From Lentzea albida (GTDB lineage Bacteria; Actinomycetota; Actinomycetes; Mycobacteriales; Pseudonocardiaceae), in contig NZ_FOFV01000013.1 of the NCBI RefSeq assembly GCF_900111005.1, positions 62,001 to 126,000 of the forward strand: a DNA stretch of 64,000 bases, written 5' to 3'. The notes beneath the pieces were generated by a model, which searched no databases, was not told the DNA's origin, and worked only from the letters and a program-made list of their open reading frames with translations. Position 1 is the first letter of the stretch. The number at the start of each line of letters is the position of its first letter. Positions 1 to 8,283 of the stretch are shown here, one piece after another. Both the position numbers and the translations under genes were made by a program.

Positions 1-631
1 GCTGCGCGTAGATCGTCCGCTTGCCGATGGCCTTCGAGGCCCGGCTCCCCCGCGTGGCCCTCGCCAGCAAATCGTCGACCTCGGCGTCCAGGGATTCGGC
101 GGGCACCGCCCGGTTGATCAGACCCCACTCCACCGCCGTGGCCGCGTCGATCACGTCCCCGGTCAGCACGAGCTCCATCAACCGCTTGCGCCCGATCGAC
201 CGCGCCACCGGCACCGCGGGCGTGTGGCAGAACCAGCCGGCCTTGCCACCGGGCAACGAGAACCCGGCCGTGTCCGCCGCCACCGCGAGATCGCACGACG
301 CCACCAGCTGACACCCGGCCGCCGTCGCCAGCCCCTGCACGCGCGCGATCACCACCTGCGGCGCGGACTGGATGGTCTTCATCAGCACGGTGCACAGCTC
401 CAGCAGCAGCCGAACACCCTCTTCGTCCCGTGCGTGCACGTCCGCGAAGTCGTGGCCGGCGGAGAACACAGGCCCCTCGGCGGCCAGCACGATCCCGGCC
501 GCGTCGGACGCCCTGACCTCGCGGAACGCGTCCAGCAGCTCGGTGAGGTGCTCCGCGGACAGCGCGTTGCGCCTGGCCGCGCGGTTCATCGTGATCCGGA
601 CGACCGACCCGTCCCGCGAAACGTCAACCAT
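1..631 (-). CDS. Enoyl-CoA hydratase/isomerase (crotonase) family protein, 3' end cut by window
   Basis: Translating the minus strand from an ATG at 631 gives 210 residues with no stop before the window edge, so the C-terminus is missing. The protein opens MVDVSRDGSVVRITMNRAAR and carries the crotonase oxyanion-hole segment SAGHDFADV near residue 57. A second conserved block, LPGGKAGWFCHTPAV, resembles the ECHDC3-like branch (family pattern PGxxxGLFCxTP). Crotonases hydrate or isomerise acyl-CoA thioesters in beta-oxidation or related pathways. In ECHDC3-like proteins the substrate is poorly defined, so the exact reaction is not assigned. It lies just downstream of the large protease-STAND gene on the same strand, with only 9 bases between them. 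Confidence 0.85.
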   Translation of the reverse strand, partial: MVDVSRDGSVVRITMNRAARRNALSAEHLTELLDAFREVRASDAAGIVLAAEGPVFSAGHDFADVHARDEEGVRLLLELCTVLMKTIQSAPQVVIARVQGLATAAGCQLVASCDLAVAADTAGFSLPGGKAGWFCHTPAVPVARSIGRKRLMELVLTGDVIDAATAVEWGLINRAVPAESLDAEVDDLLARATRGSRASKAIGKRTIYAQ

Positions 632-640
632 GCATCGACG

Positions 641-3600
641 CTAACCCAGAATCTCGTCCGCGAACCGCTGGAGCACCGGTAGGTCGACCTTTCCGAGCGC
701 AATGAGCGCTCTCGACCAGTCCTTCGTGGCAAGCACGTCGGCCACGAACTTCCGGGATCCGGTCGTCTCCCTGCCGTCCGCCACGGCCCGCAACCGGATG
801 TCCCGCAACGTCTCCTCCCGCACCGCCGGATCGTCGATGAGCTGCGCGATCCGCAACGCTTCCGCGTGTTCGCCGTCCTTGTCGCGCATCGCCGCGAAGT
901 TGCGGTAGACCCCGTCGCGGAAGTACGGGCTGGGGATTGCAGCGGCTGAGGCCAAACACCGAACCGTCAGGTCATGACGCTGCCTGAGGTCGTCCGGGGC
1001 GACGTTCGGCACGGCACGCAGCGCAACCGACTTCCTCATCGACTCCGTGCTGCCGTCCACCAGGGACAACGCGAGGTCGTTCTCGCCTGCCGACACCAGG
1101 GCCTTGACCAAGTCCTCGATCCAGAGCTCCTGTCCGTTGACCAGAACCCCTCGTGCCAGTTGTGTCAGGACGGCTCGCGCGGTGTCACCCACGGGGCTGG
1201 CCGACGCCATCCGCGCGATGTCGGCCAGCGCGTAGAACTTGTCGGCATCGCCGCGAATCTCGTCCACGAGCGCGTATGCCTGCGCACTCCGACCCAGGGT
1301 GGCCAACGCCCTGGCCAGCACCGAACAGTAGCGTGGGCGGTCGAACTCGTCAGTGGTGGTACGCGTGAGTGCTTCAACCGCCGCGGCGAACTGTTCGACG
1401 GTCTCCCGAGCGCCCGTGCGTTGCAGGAACTCGATCGTTTGCTGAAGGTCCCACGTCTCGTCGCGACCACGGATCCTCGCCGCGTCCGCGGCGAGCGCTT
1501 GGGCGCGTGCGACGTCTCCGCGATCCAACGCGGCGAGGCTCATGCCGGACAACGCGAGAAACCGCAGGTTGCCGCTCTTGGGAATCAACGCGTGCCGATC
1601 GGCACGGCTCTCGTCCCCTGCGAGGTCGAGTGCTTTCACCAGAGCACCGTGCACCTGGTCCAGCAAGCCTCCGCCAACGTCGTCCCTCACGACTTCCTCG
1701 GCCTCGACGCACAACGCCCGAGCACGTTCGGAGTCACCCGACGCGGCGACAGCCGCGGCAAGCGCGGCCATCCCGGCCGAACGCTTGGACTTCATGGGCA
1801 CCGCGGCCAGGAACGTCCGCGCCCTGGCGAGTTCACCTCGGCGGCAAGCGGTCAGTGCGCATTCGGTCAGCAGGTCAGCAAGGCGGAGGTCATCGTCATG
1901 GGCACTCACGTAGTGAACAGCCCGGTCGTAGCACCCCTCGTCCACCAGTGAGGTGATGATCTCGCCGAGAACCTGATTCTGGTGGTACGCCGTTCCGATG
2001 GCGGTGATCAGCAACCGCGCGTGGTCGTCCTTGCCGAACGCCATGGCGGCCTTCGCAGCACCGATGAGGCGCTGGCTCCGGTCGAACACCCGATCGCCGC
2101 TGTTCGCGACGACGATCGCAAGGTCGATCTCCTCCAACTGCACGAGCAGTTCGACAAGCTCTTGCCGCGCAGAAAGAAGCGGTCTCCCGGCTGCGGCGTC
2201 CATGATCTGGTGAGCTCGCTCGCGGTCACCCGCGAAGACCGCGGCGGCGAGCAACGAATGAACCACCTCGGTCTTCTCATCGAACTCCAGCAGACGCAGT
2301 GCCAGATCAACGGCTCCGATTTTCGCGACGACACTCAGGGCGGCACCGAACAGACGAATTCTGGAGCGCCACTCGTCGATCACGTTTCCCACGAGCCGCC
2401 GCGCCCGTGCGTCGTCCTCCACGTCAGCGGCGACATGGGCGAGATCCAGCAGAGGCCGCATGTCACGGGTCTGCCCGATGACCGGCCCCGCGACGGCCTC
2501 CGCCAGGTCCATCAGCCCGACGTACCGGTCCCGGTCGCCGCACAACGAGGCCACCGCCGCCATGGCGCTGAGCGTCTGAACGCGGACGAGCGGGTCCTCG
2601 ATCGTCGCCGCCTGCTCGTCCGCCTGCGCCGACAGCCGTCCGACCTGACCCGTCCCACCCGTCACACACGCGATCCTGGCCAGTCCGACGAGGACGCGTG
2701 CCTGGTCCTCCGGCTTTTCGAGGTCGGGGAGCAAGGCTTTCACCGAGGCCATCAGTCCTGCCGCCCGCTCCATCTCCCCCGCTTTGGCGCACATGGTGGC
2801 GAGCTCGCACCACGCCATCGCGCGCAGCGCCGGTCCCGAGATCTCATCAGCGCACCGGGAAGCGCGCGTCACATCGCCCTCGTCCACGGCCTGCTCCACC
2901 AGATCTGCGAGCAGCTCGTCAGGATCGTTGCACGCCAACGCGTACACCACCGCGCTGTCGTCATCACCGGCCGCCATAGCCGCGACGCCAAGGGCGCGCA
3001 ACCGGTGTTCGCGCAGCTTCTCGTCCGCCTCCCGGAGCAAACCCAGCGTTCGCTGGGCGTCGTGCCGCACCTCGGAGAGGAGCAGTTTCAGCGAACGGGA
3101 GCGATAGTAGGAATCCGTCATCGCCCGCAGGAAACGCGAGGCCAGGGCGTCGTCCGAGGCTCGTATCGCGACCAGCGCCCTCTCCTCGCAGGTCGCGCTC
3201 TGCTGGTAGTCGGAGCTCATGGCCGCGATGTGAGCCAGAGCCTGGTCGTGGTCACCTCGTGCGCAGGCGACTCGGACGAGGTGCCCCAGCGACACGTCGT
3301 GGAGGTAGGAGTCTCCGAGCAGAGGCACGTTGGCGTGGATCTCCGCGGCGAAGCGGAGCGCTTTTTCGTCTTCCGCACCACCCGCGAACGCCATCGCCAG
3401 GGTGGCCAGCGTCTCGTGGAGTGTGAGCGGATTACCCGTTCTTCTGGCCAGCCGTTCCGCTTCGTCGGCGAGACGGGGCACCAGGCGGAGGTCGTCTCGG
3501 GTGACGAGGGCCGACACGATGCCCGCCAACGCCTTCGCGCGCAGCATTTCCGACGTGAAGCTCTCGGCCAGGGCGATCGCCCGGTCGACGTGACCGATGC

Positions 3601-5524
3601 GGGCCCAGACACCAGGCAGTTCGGCAGGGATGCCCTGGTTGCGGGCTCCGAGTTCCGTGCGGGCCGCCGCCACCCGCAGCATGGTCAACAGGTCGGGCTC
3701 CGGTGCGCGGGCGAGAAGACCGATTGCCGAGACGATCTCCGTCAGCGCCAGCGAGTCCGCACCGGTCAGCAACAGCATGCGGTCGTGGCGCGGCCGGTCG
3801 ACCGCCAGCGCCACCATCCGGTCGGTGTCGCCGAGAGCCGCGAGCAACCGGGGATGGCCGCGGAACAGGTAGACGGGCGTGTGCTCGGGCCACCCGTCCG
3901 CCCGGTACCGCTCCGCCCACGCGTCCAACTGCTCGCGGTAGGCGGCGAGACCGGTTCCGTACTTGTGCTCGGCCTGCTCACGCAGGGTGTCGTGGGTGAA
4001 GAGGTACACGCGCTCCGCTGGGTCCCTGCCTGCGCGGGCGCCGACGCTGCGGCCGAGCATGCCTCCGAAGAGCGCGTCCAGTTCGTAGCGCGGGCGGCCG
4101 GTGAGCTCTTCCAGATCGCGTTGGGTGAGACCACCGCCGGATGCGGTGATGAGGCCCAGCACGTCGCGTTGCAGACCGGGTTTGGCGAGCAGGGTGGTGA
4201 GTTCGCGCTTCGCCTCGCCCTCCAGGTTCTTGGCGTAGGGCGAATCCCTCAGAAGGCGTGGCACGACCGTCCTGAGCGGATGGTCGCCGACGACGTCGTC
4301 CGGCAGCTCGGGGTGCGGGCGGCTCGCCACGAGCACGCGGACCGAGCGGGGCAACCGGCGCGGGAGCAGGCTCGCGATGCTGGGGCGGTCCAGCCCTTCG
4401 GCCCGGCTGGTGTCCTCGTCCAGGCCGTCGACGACGAGCAGCAGCGTGCGGCCGGTGGCGGCGCAGGCGGCGGCCGCGGTGTTGAGCAGGCGCAGTGTGT
4501 GGCCGCGGCGGGCGCGCGCTTCCAGTGCCTGGTTCGGGGGTTCGCCCACGAGCGCGGCGAGTTGGTCGATCAGCGCCTCGGTGAAGGCGTCGCTGTCGGA
4601 CTGCCCCGCCCAGCGGCCGGTGACGAAGAAGGACACCACGTCCACGCCGTCCGGAGGATGCTGGGCGAACCACGCGAGCAGCGCGGACTTGCCCGCCCAC
4701 GGACCCGCGTGCCACCACGCGTACGGCTCGTCGCCCGCGCAGAACCGGACCAGTTCGCCCAGCTCCCAGTTGCGGTCGTGGAGGTGCTGGGGCGCGGCCT
4801 CTGCGACCAGGGCCTGGTAGGCGTTCGTGATCAACGCCGACCGGGCGGGAGGCAGCACGCCCGGCAACGGGGCGGGCACGCGCAGCACGTCCCTCAGCGG
4901 AGTGCCCTGATCTGGATCGACCCGGTCCAGTGCCAGGTCGACACGGGCGGCCGCGAGCCTGCCGAGTCCGTCTCCTGGGTGGTGCTTCGCGATGACGCCG
5001 ACGACGTGGCCGCCCGACCACAGCGCCGATCCCGACATCCCCTGCCAGGGCGAGGAATCACCGTCGGACGAACCGGCCGGCTCAACCACGACCTCCAGGG
5101 TGCCCTCCCGCCAGTTCGACAGGACGGCCACGGTTCCGCTCGCGTGGCACGAATCGCGGTACTTCAGACCGGCGGCGTCCGCGCGCATCTTCCACAGCGG
5201 GAACCCGACGGCCTCGACCGCCAGCACGGCGGCGCGGTTCTCGATGCGGCCGAAGCTGACCGGTGACACGGGATCTTCCGCCTCGATCGTCACGACGGCT
5301 ATGTCCGACACCGGGTCTGACCACCAGGAGACTGCGTCGACGACGCGTTCGCCGGGAAGATCGGGTTCGAACCGGATGCGCACGGAGGACGCGCCATCGA
5401 CCACATGCGCCGCGGTCAGCACGGCATCGGTGCGCACGCGGTAACCGGAGCCGCGCTGCCGTTCGCCGTCCCGGGTCACGATCAGCTCCGCGACCCGGGA
5501 ACGGTCGAGCGGCGCCCCGGTCAT
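641..5524 (-). CDS. Trypsin-like protease fused to a STAND/NACHT-type ATPase and a long helical-repeat array
   Basis: This is a 1627-residue multidomain protein. Residues 1-205 are a trypsin-fold peptidase with the triad visible as His40 (LTAAHVV), Asp74 (SDIAVV) and Ser164 (QGMSGSALW). Residues 250-400 form a P-loop ATPase, with Walker A AGPWAGKS at 273-280 and Walker B LLLVVDGLDED at 361-371. A winged-helix-like segment follows near 455-490 (LGLITASGGGLTQRDLEEL). From about residue 640 to the end it is TPR-like helical repeats with recurring RAxALAxIxxAL patterns. There is no signal peptide, so it is predicted cytosolic. The ATG overlaps the stop of the upstream trypco2 gene (ATGA), so the two are translationally coupled. 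The architecture matches bacterial conflict or cell-suicide sensors: repeats sense, the ATPase switches, the protease acts. The trigger and target are unknown. The domains are clear; the role is inferred. Confidence 0.85.
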   Translation of the reverse strand: MTGAPLDRSRVAELIVTRDGERQRGSGYRVRTDAVLTAAHVVDGASSVRIRFEPDLPGERVVDAVSWWSDPVSDIAVVTIEAEDPVSPVSFGRIENRAAVLAVEAVGFPLWKMRADAAGLKYRDSCHASGTVAVLSNWREGTLEVVVEPAGSSDGDSSPWQGMSGSALWSGGHVVGVIAKHHPGDGLGRLAAARVDLALDRVDPDQGTPLRDVLRVPAPLPGVLPPARSALITNAYQALVAEAAPQHLHDRNWELGELVRFCAGDEPYAWWHAGPWAGKSALLAWFAQHPPDGVDVVSFFVTGRWAGQSDSDAFTEALIDQLAALVGEPPNQALEARARRGHTLRLLNTAAAACAATGRTLLLVVDGLDEDTSRAEGLDRPSIASLLPRRLPRSVRVLVASRPHPELPDDVVGDHPLRTVVPRLLRDSPYAKNLEGEAKRELTTLLAKPGLQRDVLGLITASGGGLTQRDLEELTGRPRYELDALFGGMLGRSVGARAGRDPAERVYLFTHDTLREQAEHKYGTGLAAYREQLDAWAERYRADGWPEHTPVYLFRGHPRLLAALGDTDRMVALAVDRPRHDRMLLLTGADSLALTEIVSAIGLLARAPEPDLLTMLRVAAARTELGARNQGIPAELPGVWARIGHVDRAIALAESFTSEMLRAKALAGIVSALVTRDDLRLVPRLADEAERLARRTGNPLTLHETLATLAMAFAGGAEDEKALRFAAEIHANVPLLGDSYLHDVSLGHLVRVACARGDHDQALAHIAAMSSDYQQSATCEERALVAIRASDDALASRFLRAMTDSYYRSRSLKLLLSEVRHDAQRTLGLLREADEKLREHRLRALGVAAMAAGDDDSAVVYALACNDPDELLADLVEQAVDEGDVTRASRCADEISGPALRAMAWCELATMCAKAGEMERAAGLMASVKALLPDLEKPEDQARVLVGLARIACVTGGTGQVGRLSAQADEQAATIEDPLVRVQTLSAMAAVASLCGDRDRYVGLMDLAEAVAGPVIGQTRDMRPLLDLAHVAADVEDDARARRLVGNVIDEWRSRIRLFGAALSVVAKIGAVDLALRLLEFDEKTEVVHSLLAAAVFAGDRERAHQIMDAAAGRPLLSARQELVELLVQLEEIDLAIVVANSGDRVFDRSQRLIGAAKAAMAFGKDDHARLLITAIGTAYHQNQVLGEIITSLVDEGCYDRAVHYVSAHDDDLRLADLLTECALTACRRGELARARTFLAAVPMKSKRSAGMAALAAAVAASGDSERARALCVEAEEVVRDDVGGGLLDQVHGALVKALDLAGDESRADRHALIPKSGNLRFLALSGMSLAALDRGDVARAQALAADAARIRGRDETWDLQQTIEFLQRTGARETVEQFAAAVEALTRTTTDEFDRPRYCSVLARALATLGRSAQAYALVDEIRGDADKFYALADIARMASASPVGDTARAVLTQLARGVLVNGQELWIEDLVKALVSAGENDLALSLVDGSTESMRKSVALRAVPNVAPDDLRQRHDLTVRCLASAAAIPSPYFRDGVYRNFAAMRDKDGEHAEALRIAQLIDDPAVREETLRDIRLRAVADGRETTGSRKFVADVLATKDWSRALIALGKVDLPVLQRFADEILG

Positions 5525-5823
5525 TTCTCGTCCGCCACCTCGCCGCCGGAGATCTCGACCTTGCCGGTCTGTCCCTTGCGGCGCGGGTCGAGCACGAGCT
5601 TGATCGTCTGCGTCGTGCTCGACCCAGCGGTGACGTCGGCGCCCAGCTCGACCACCCAGAACTTGACCTTCGCGCCCGGCTTGGCCTCCTTGGTGACCTC
5701 GACGGTCAGCTCCAGCTCGACCGGCCCGACCTCGAAGCGCAGTTCCTCGTTCTCACCGGCGCGCATCGCCTCGGTCAACTCGGCACGCAGCTGGCTGATC
5801 AGCTCCGCGAGCTCCACCTTCAT
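5521..5823 (-). CDS. Trypco2 (trypsin-co-occurring domain 2) family protein
   Basis: This 100-residue protein opens MKVELAELISQLRAELTEAM, an amphipathic N-terminal helix. It continues with alternating beta strands (ELRFEVGPVELELTVEVTKE, VKFWVVELGADV, TIKLVLDP). The helix plus beta-sandwich pattern and its place directly before a trypsin-STAND protein identify the trypco2 family. That family is named for genomic co-occurrence with trypsin-like proteases in predicted bacterial conflict systems. A strong ribosome site (GGGGAGG) precedes the ATG, and the gene overlaps the protease gene by four bases. It is probably an adaptor or sensor for the protease partner. Its biochemical function has not been established. 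Confidence 0.8.
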   Translation of the reverse strand: MKVELAELISQLRAELTEAMRAGENEELRFEVGPVELELTVEVTKEAKPGAKVKFWVVELGADVTAGSSTTQTIKLVLDPRRKGQTGKVEISGGEVADEK

Positions 5824-5897
5824 CGGACGCCTCCCCGCATGTGAAAGATCTACGGGGACTTTCTGCTCAGGCCTGGGATTCGTTACGCACCGAATGA

Positions 5898-7907
5898 TCA
5901 GCTCAGGCCGTGGACCTCCCGGATCACGGTGACGATCTCGTCCATGATCTCGGTCAGCTCGTAGTCCTTGGGCGTGAACACCCGCGCCACCCCGCGCTCG
6001 CGCAGCTTGGCCGCGTCGTCCGGCGGGATGATGCCGCCGACGATCACCGGGATGTCCCCCGCGCCCGCCGCGCGCAGGCCGTCGACCACCGCGGGCACGA
6101 CCTCCAGGTGCGAACCGGAGAGGATCGAGAGACCGACGACGTGCACGTCCTCCTGCACGGCCGCCGCGACGATCTGCGACGGCGTCAGGCGGATGCCCTG
6201 GTAGACGACCTCGAAGCCGACGTCGCGGGCCCGCACGGCGACCTGCTCGGCGCCGTTGGAGTGGCCGTCGAGGCCCGGCTTGCCGACGAGCATGCGCAGC
6301 CGCTCGCCCAGGTCGTCGCCGGTGGACCGCACGCGGTCGCGCACGCGGGCGATCTCCGAGCCCGCCTCGCCCGAGGCCGAGGCGCCGGAAACGCCTGTGG
6401 GGGCACGGTATTCGCCGAACGTCTCACGCAACGCCTGCGACCACTCGCCCGTGGTCACGCCTGCGCGCGCACACGCCAGCGTCACCTCCACGAGGTTCTG
6501 GTCGGTCTTCGCGGCCTCGCGCAGCGCGTCCAACGCCGCTTCGACAGCGGAGTTGTCGCGGTTCGCGCGCCACTGCTGGATCGCTTCGACGGCGTGCATC
6601 TCGACGATCGGGTCGATGGTCTCGATGGCGTTCGCGCCCTCGGCCTGCAGCGGCGACGGCTCGGTCGTGTCGAACTTGTTGACACCGACGACGACCTCCT
6701 CGCCGGACTCGACGCGACGACGCCGGTCCGCCAGGGAGGACACGAGCTGGGACTTCATGTAGCCGGACTCGACGGCCGCGACGGCGCCGCCCATCGCCTG
6801 CACGCGGTCGATCTCCTCGCGGGCACCGGCGAGGATCTCGTTCACCTTCGCCTCGATGACCGGTGAGCCGTCGAAGATGTCCTCGTACTCCAGCAGGTCC
6901 GTCTCGTAGGCGAGCACCTGCTGCATGCGCAACGCCCACTGCTGGTCCCACGGGCGTGGCAGGCCCAGGGCCTCGTTCCACGCCGGGAGCTGAATGGCGC
7001 GCGCACGGGCGTTGCGGGACAACGAGACGGCGAGCATCTCCAGCACGATGCGCTGGACGTTGTTCTCGGGCTGCGCCTCGGTGAGGCCCAGCGAGTTGAC
7101 CTGCACGCCGTAGCGGAACCGGCGGTGCTTCGGGTTCTCGACGCCGTAGCGCTCGCGCGTGATCTCGTCCCACAGCTGGGCGAACGCGCGCATCTTGCAC
7201 ATCTCCTCGATGAACCGCACACCGGCGTTCACGAAGAAGGAGATGCGGGCGACGACGTCACCGAACTTCTCCTGCGGCACCTGACCGGAGTCGCGCACCG
7301 AGTCGAGGACCGCGATCGCCGTGCACATCGCGTACGCGACCTCCTGCGCCGGCGTCGCGCCGACCTCCTGGAGGTGGTAGCTGCAGATGTTGATCGGGTT
7401 CCACTTCGGCACGTTCGACACGGTCCACGCGACCATGTCGGTGATCAGCCGCAGCGACGGTCCCGGCGGGAACACGTACGTGCCGCGGGACAGGTACTCC
7501 TTGATGATGTCGTTCTGCGTCGTGCCGGCCAGGGCGGACGGGTCGGCGCCCTGCTCCTCGGCCACGGTGACGTAGAGCGCGAGCAGCCACATGGCCGTCG
7601 CGTTGATCGTCATCGACGTGTTGGCGCCGCCGAGCGGGATCTGGTCGAAGAGCTGCCGCATGTCGCCGAGGTGGCTGATGGGCACGCCGACCTTGCCGAC
7701 CTCACCCTTCGCGAGCTCGTCGTCGGGGTCGTAGCCGGTCTGCGTGGGCAGGTCGAACGCCACGGACAGGCCCGTCTGGCCCTTGGCGAGGTTCCGGCGG
7801 TAGAGCGCGTTGGACGCCGCTGCCGAGGAGTGACCCGCGTACGTCCGCATCACCCAGGGGCGGTCGCGTTCGCGGTCAGCTGGATACGGCACAGCAACCT
7901 CCCACAT
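5898..7907 (-). CDS. meaA: Ethylmalonyl-CoA mutase (MeaA-type, adenosylcobalamin-dependent)
   Basis: This 669-residue mutase has a TIM-barrel acyl-CoA mutase domain (about 1-500, with LAKGQTGLSVAFDLPTQTGY and GANTSMTINATAMW) followed by a B12-binding domain (about 530-665). The B12 motif reads GKPGLDGHSNGAEQ with GLSILSGSH downstream, the MeaA form of DxHxxG...SxL...GG. It agrees closely with Streptomyces MeaA over its length. MeaA enzymes convert ethylmalonyl-CoA to methylsuccinyl-CoA in the ethylmalonyl-CoA pathway; Streptomyces MeaA is usually paired with crotonyl-CoA carboxylase/reductase (ccr). No ccr is visible in this window. GGAG lies 7 bases before the ATG. The nearby cobO product would supply the adenosylcobalamin cofactor. 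A sister mutase activity such as isobutyryl-CoA is less likely, given the single-chain layout. Confidence 0.88.
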   Translation of the reverse strand: MWEVAVPYPADRERDRPWVMRTYAGHSSAAASNALYRRNLAKGQTGLSVAFDLPTQTGYDPDDELAKGEVGKVGVPISHLGDMRQLFDQIPLGGANTSMTINATAMWLLALYVTVAEEQGADPSALAGTTQNDIIKEYLSRGTYVFPPGPSLRLITDMVAWTVSNVPKWNPINICSYHLQEVGATPAQEVAYAMCTAIAVLDSVRDSGQVPQEKFGDVVARISFFVNAGVRFIEEMCKMRAFAQLWDEITRERYGVENPKHRRFRYGVQVNSLGLTEAQPENNVQRIVLEMLAVSLSRNARARAIQLPAWNEALGLPRPWDQQWALRMQQVLAYETDLLEYEDIFDGSPVIEAKVNEILAGAREEIDRVQAMGGAVAAVESGYMKSQLVSSLADRRRRVESGEEVVVGVNKFDTTEPSPLQAEGANAIETIDPIVEMHAVEAIQQWRANRDNSAVEAALDALREAAKTDQNLVEVTLACARAGVTTGEWSQALRETFGEYRAPTGVSGASASGEAGSEIARVRDRVRSTGDDLGERLRMLVGKPGLDGHSNGAEQVAVRARDVGFEVVYQGIRLTPSQIVAAAVQEDVHVVGLSILSGSHLEVVPAVVDGLRAAGAGDIPVIVGGIIPPDDAAKLRERGVARVFTPKDYELTEIMDEIVTVIREVHGLS

Positions 7908-7995
7908 CGTCGTTCTCCGGAGCGTACTGGCCGGTAACCATTGCTGCGCGTGCGCTTGCTCACTGAATCGAGACCAATGGGCGCATGATGGAGAG

Positions 7996-8283
7996 GTGAC
8001 GGGGATTTACCAGACGGTCGTCGTGTTCGGCGCGCTCGCACTGCTGGCGCTGACGCTCCGGTACTTCGCGGGCAACGACAGGCGGCCCGTGCCGGATCTG
8101 GACGGCACGGACTTCGGGTTGCTGAGCGAGGTGGCGGTCGTGCCCACCGAGGAGGCCGCGAAGGTCCTCGTGCAGAAGCTGAAGAAGAACGGTGTGCGGG
8201 CCACGCGTTCGCGGAACGCCCCCTACCAGGTGATGGTCTGGCCGCAGGACGTCCCGAACGCGCGGCTCGTGCTCAAGAGCTGA
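7996..8283 (+). CDS. Small membrane-anchored hypothetical protein (DUF2007-like)
   Basis: This 95-residue protein starts at GTG 7996, with GGAGAG directly upstream (tight spacing). Residues 6-24 (YQTVVVFGALALLALTLRYF) form one transmembrane helix. The cytosolic part has a compact alpha/beta pattern, AVVPTEEAAKVLVQKLKKNG, ending in VMVWPQDVPNARLVLKS. This resembles the DUF2007/putative signal-transducing fold, in which a protease-like inhibitor domain follows a strand-helix-strand pattern. The family assignment is tentative. The gene converges with murA and the two reading frames overlap by 11 bases, so their transcripts would be antisense at the ends. Confidence 0.65.
   Translation: MTGIYQTVVVFGALALLALTLRYFAGNDRRPVPDLDGTDFGLLSEVAVVPTEEAAKVLVQKLKKNGVRATRSRNAPYQVMVWPQDVPNARLVLKS

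Noticed and set aside
1982..5266. Long plus-strand open frame of about 1094 codons
   Set aside because: It lies wholly antisense to the trypsin-STAND gene, has no recognisable domain, and its composition is that of the opposite strand read in a G/C-rich gene.
7908..7995. Cobalamin riboswitch upstream of meaA
   Set aside because: The space before the start is too short (88 bases to the divergent gene) and lacks a B12-box-like GCCACTG segment.
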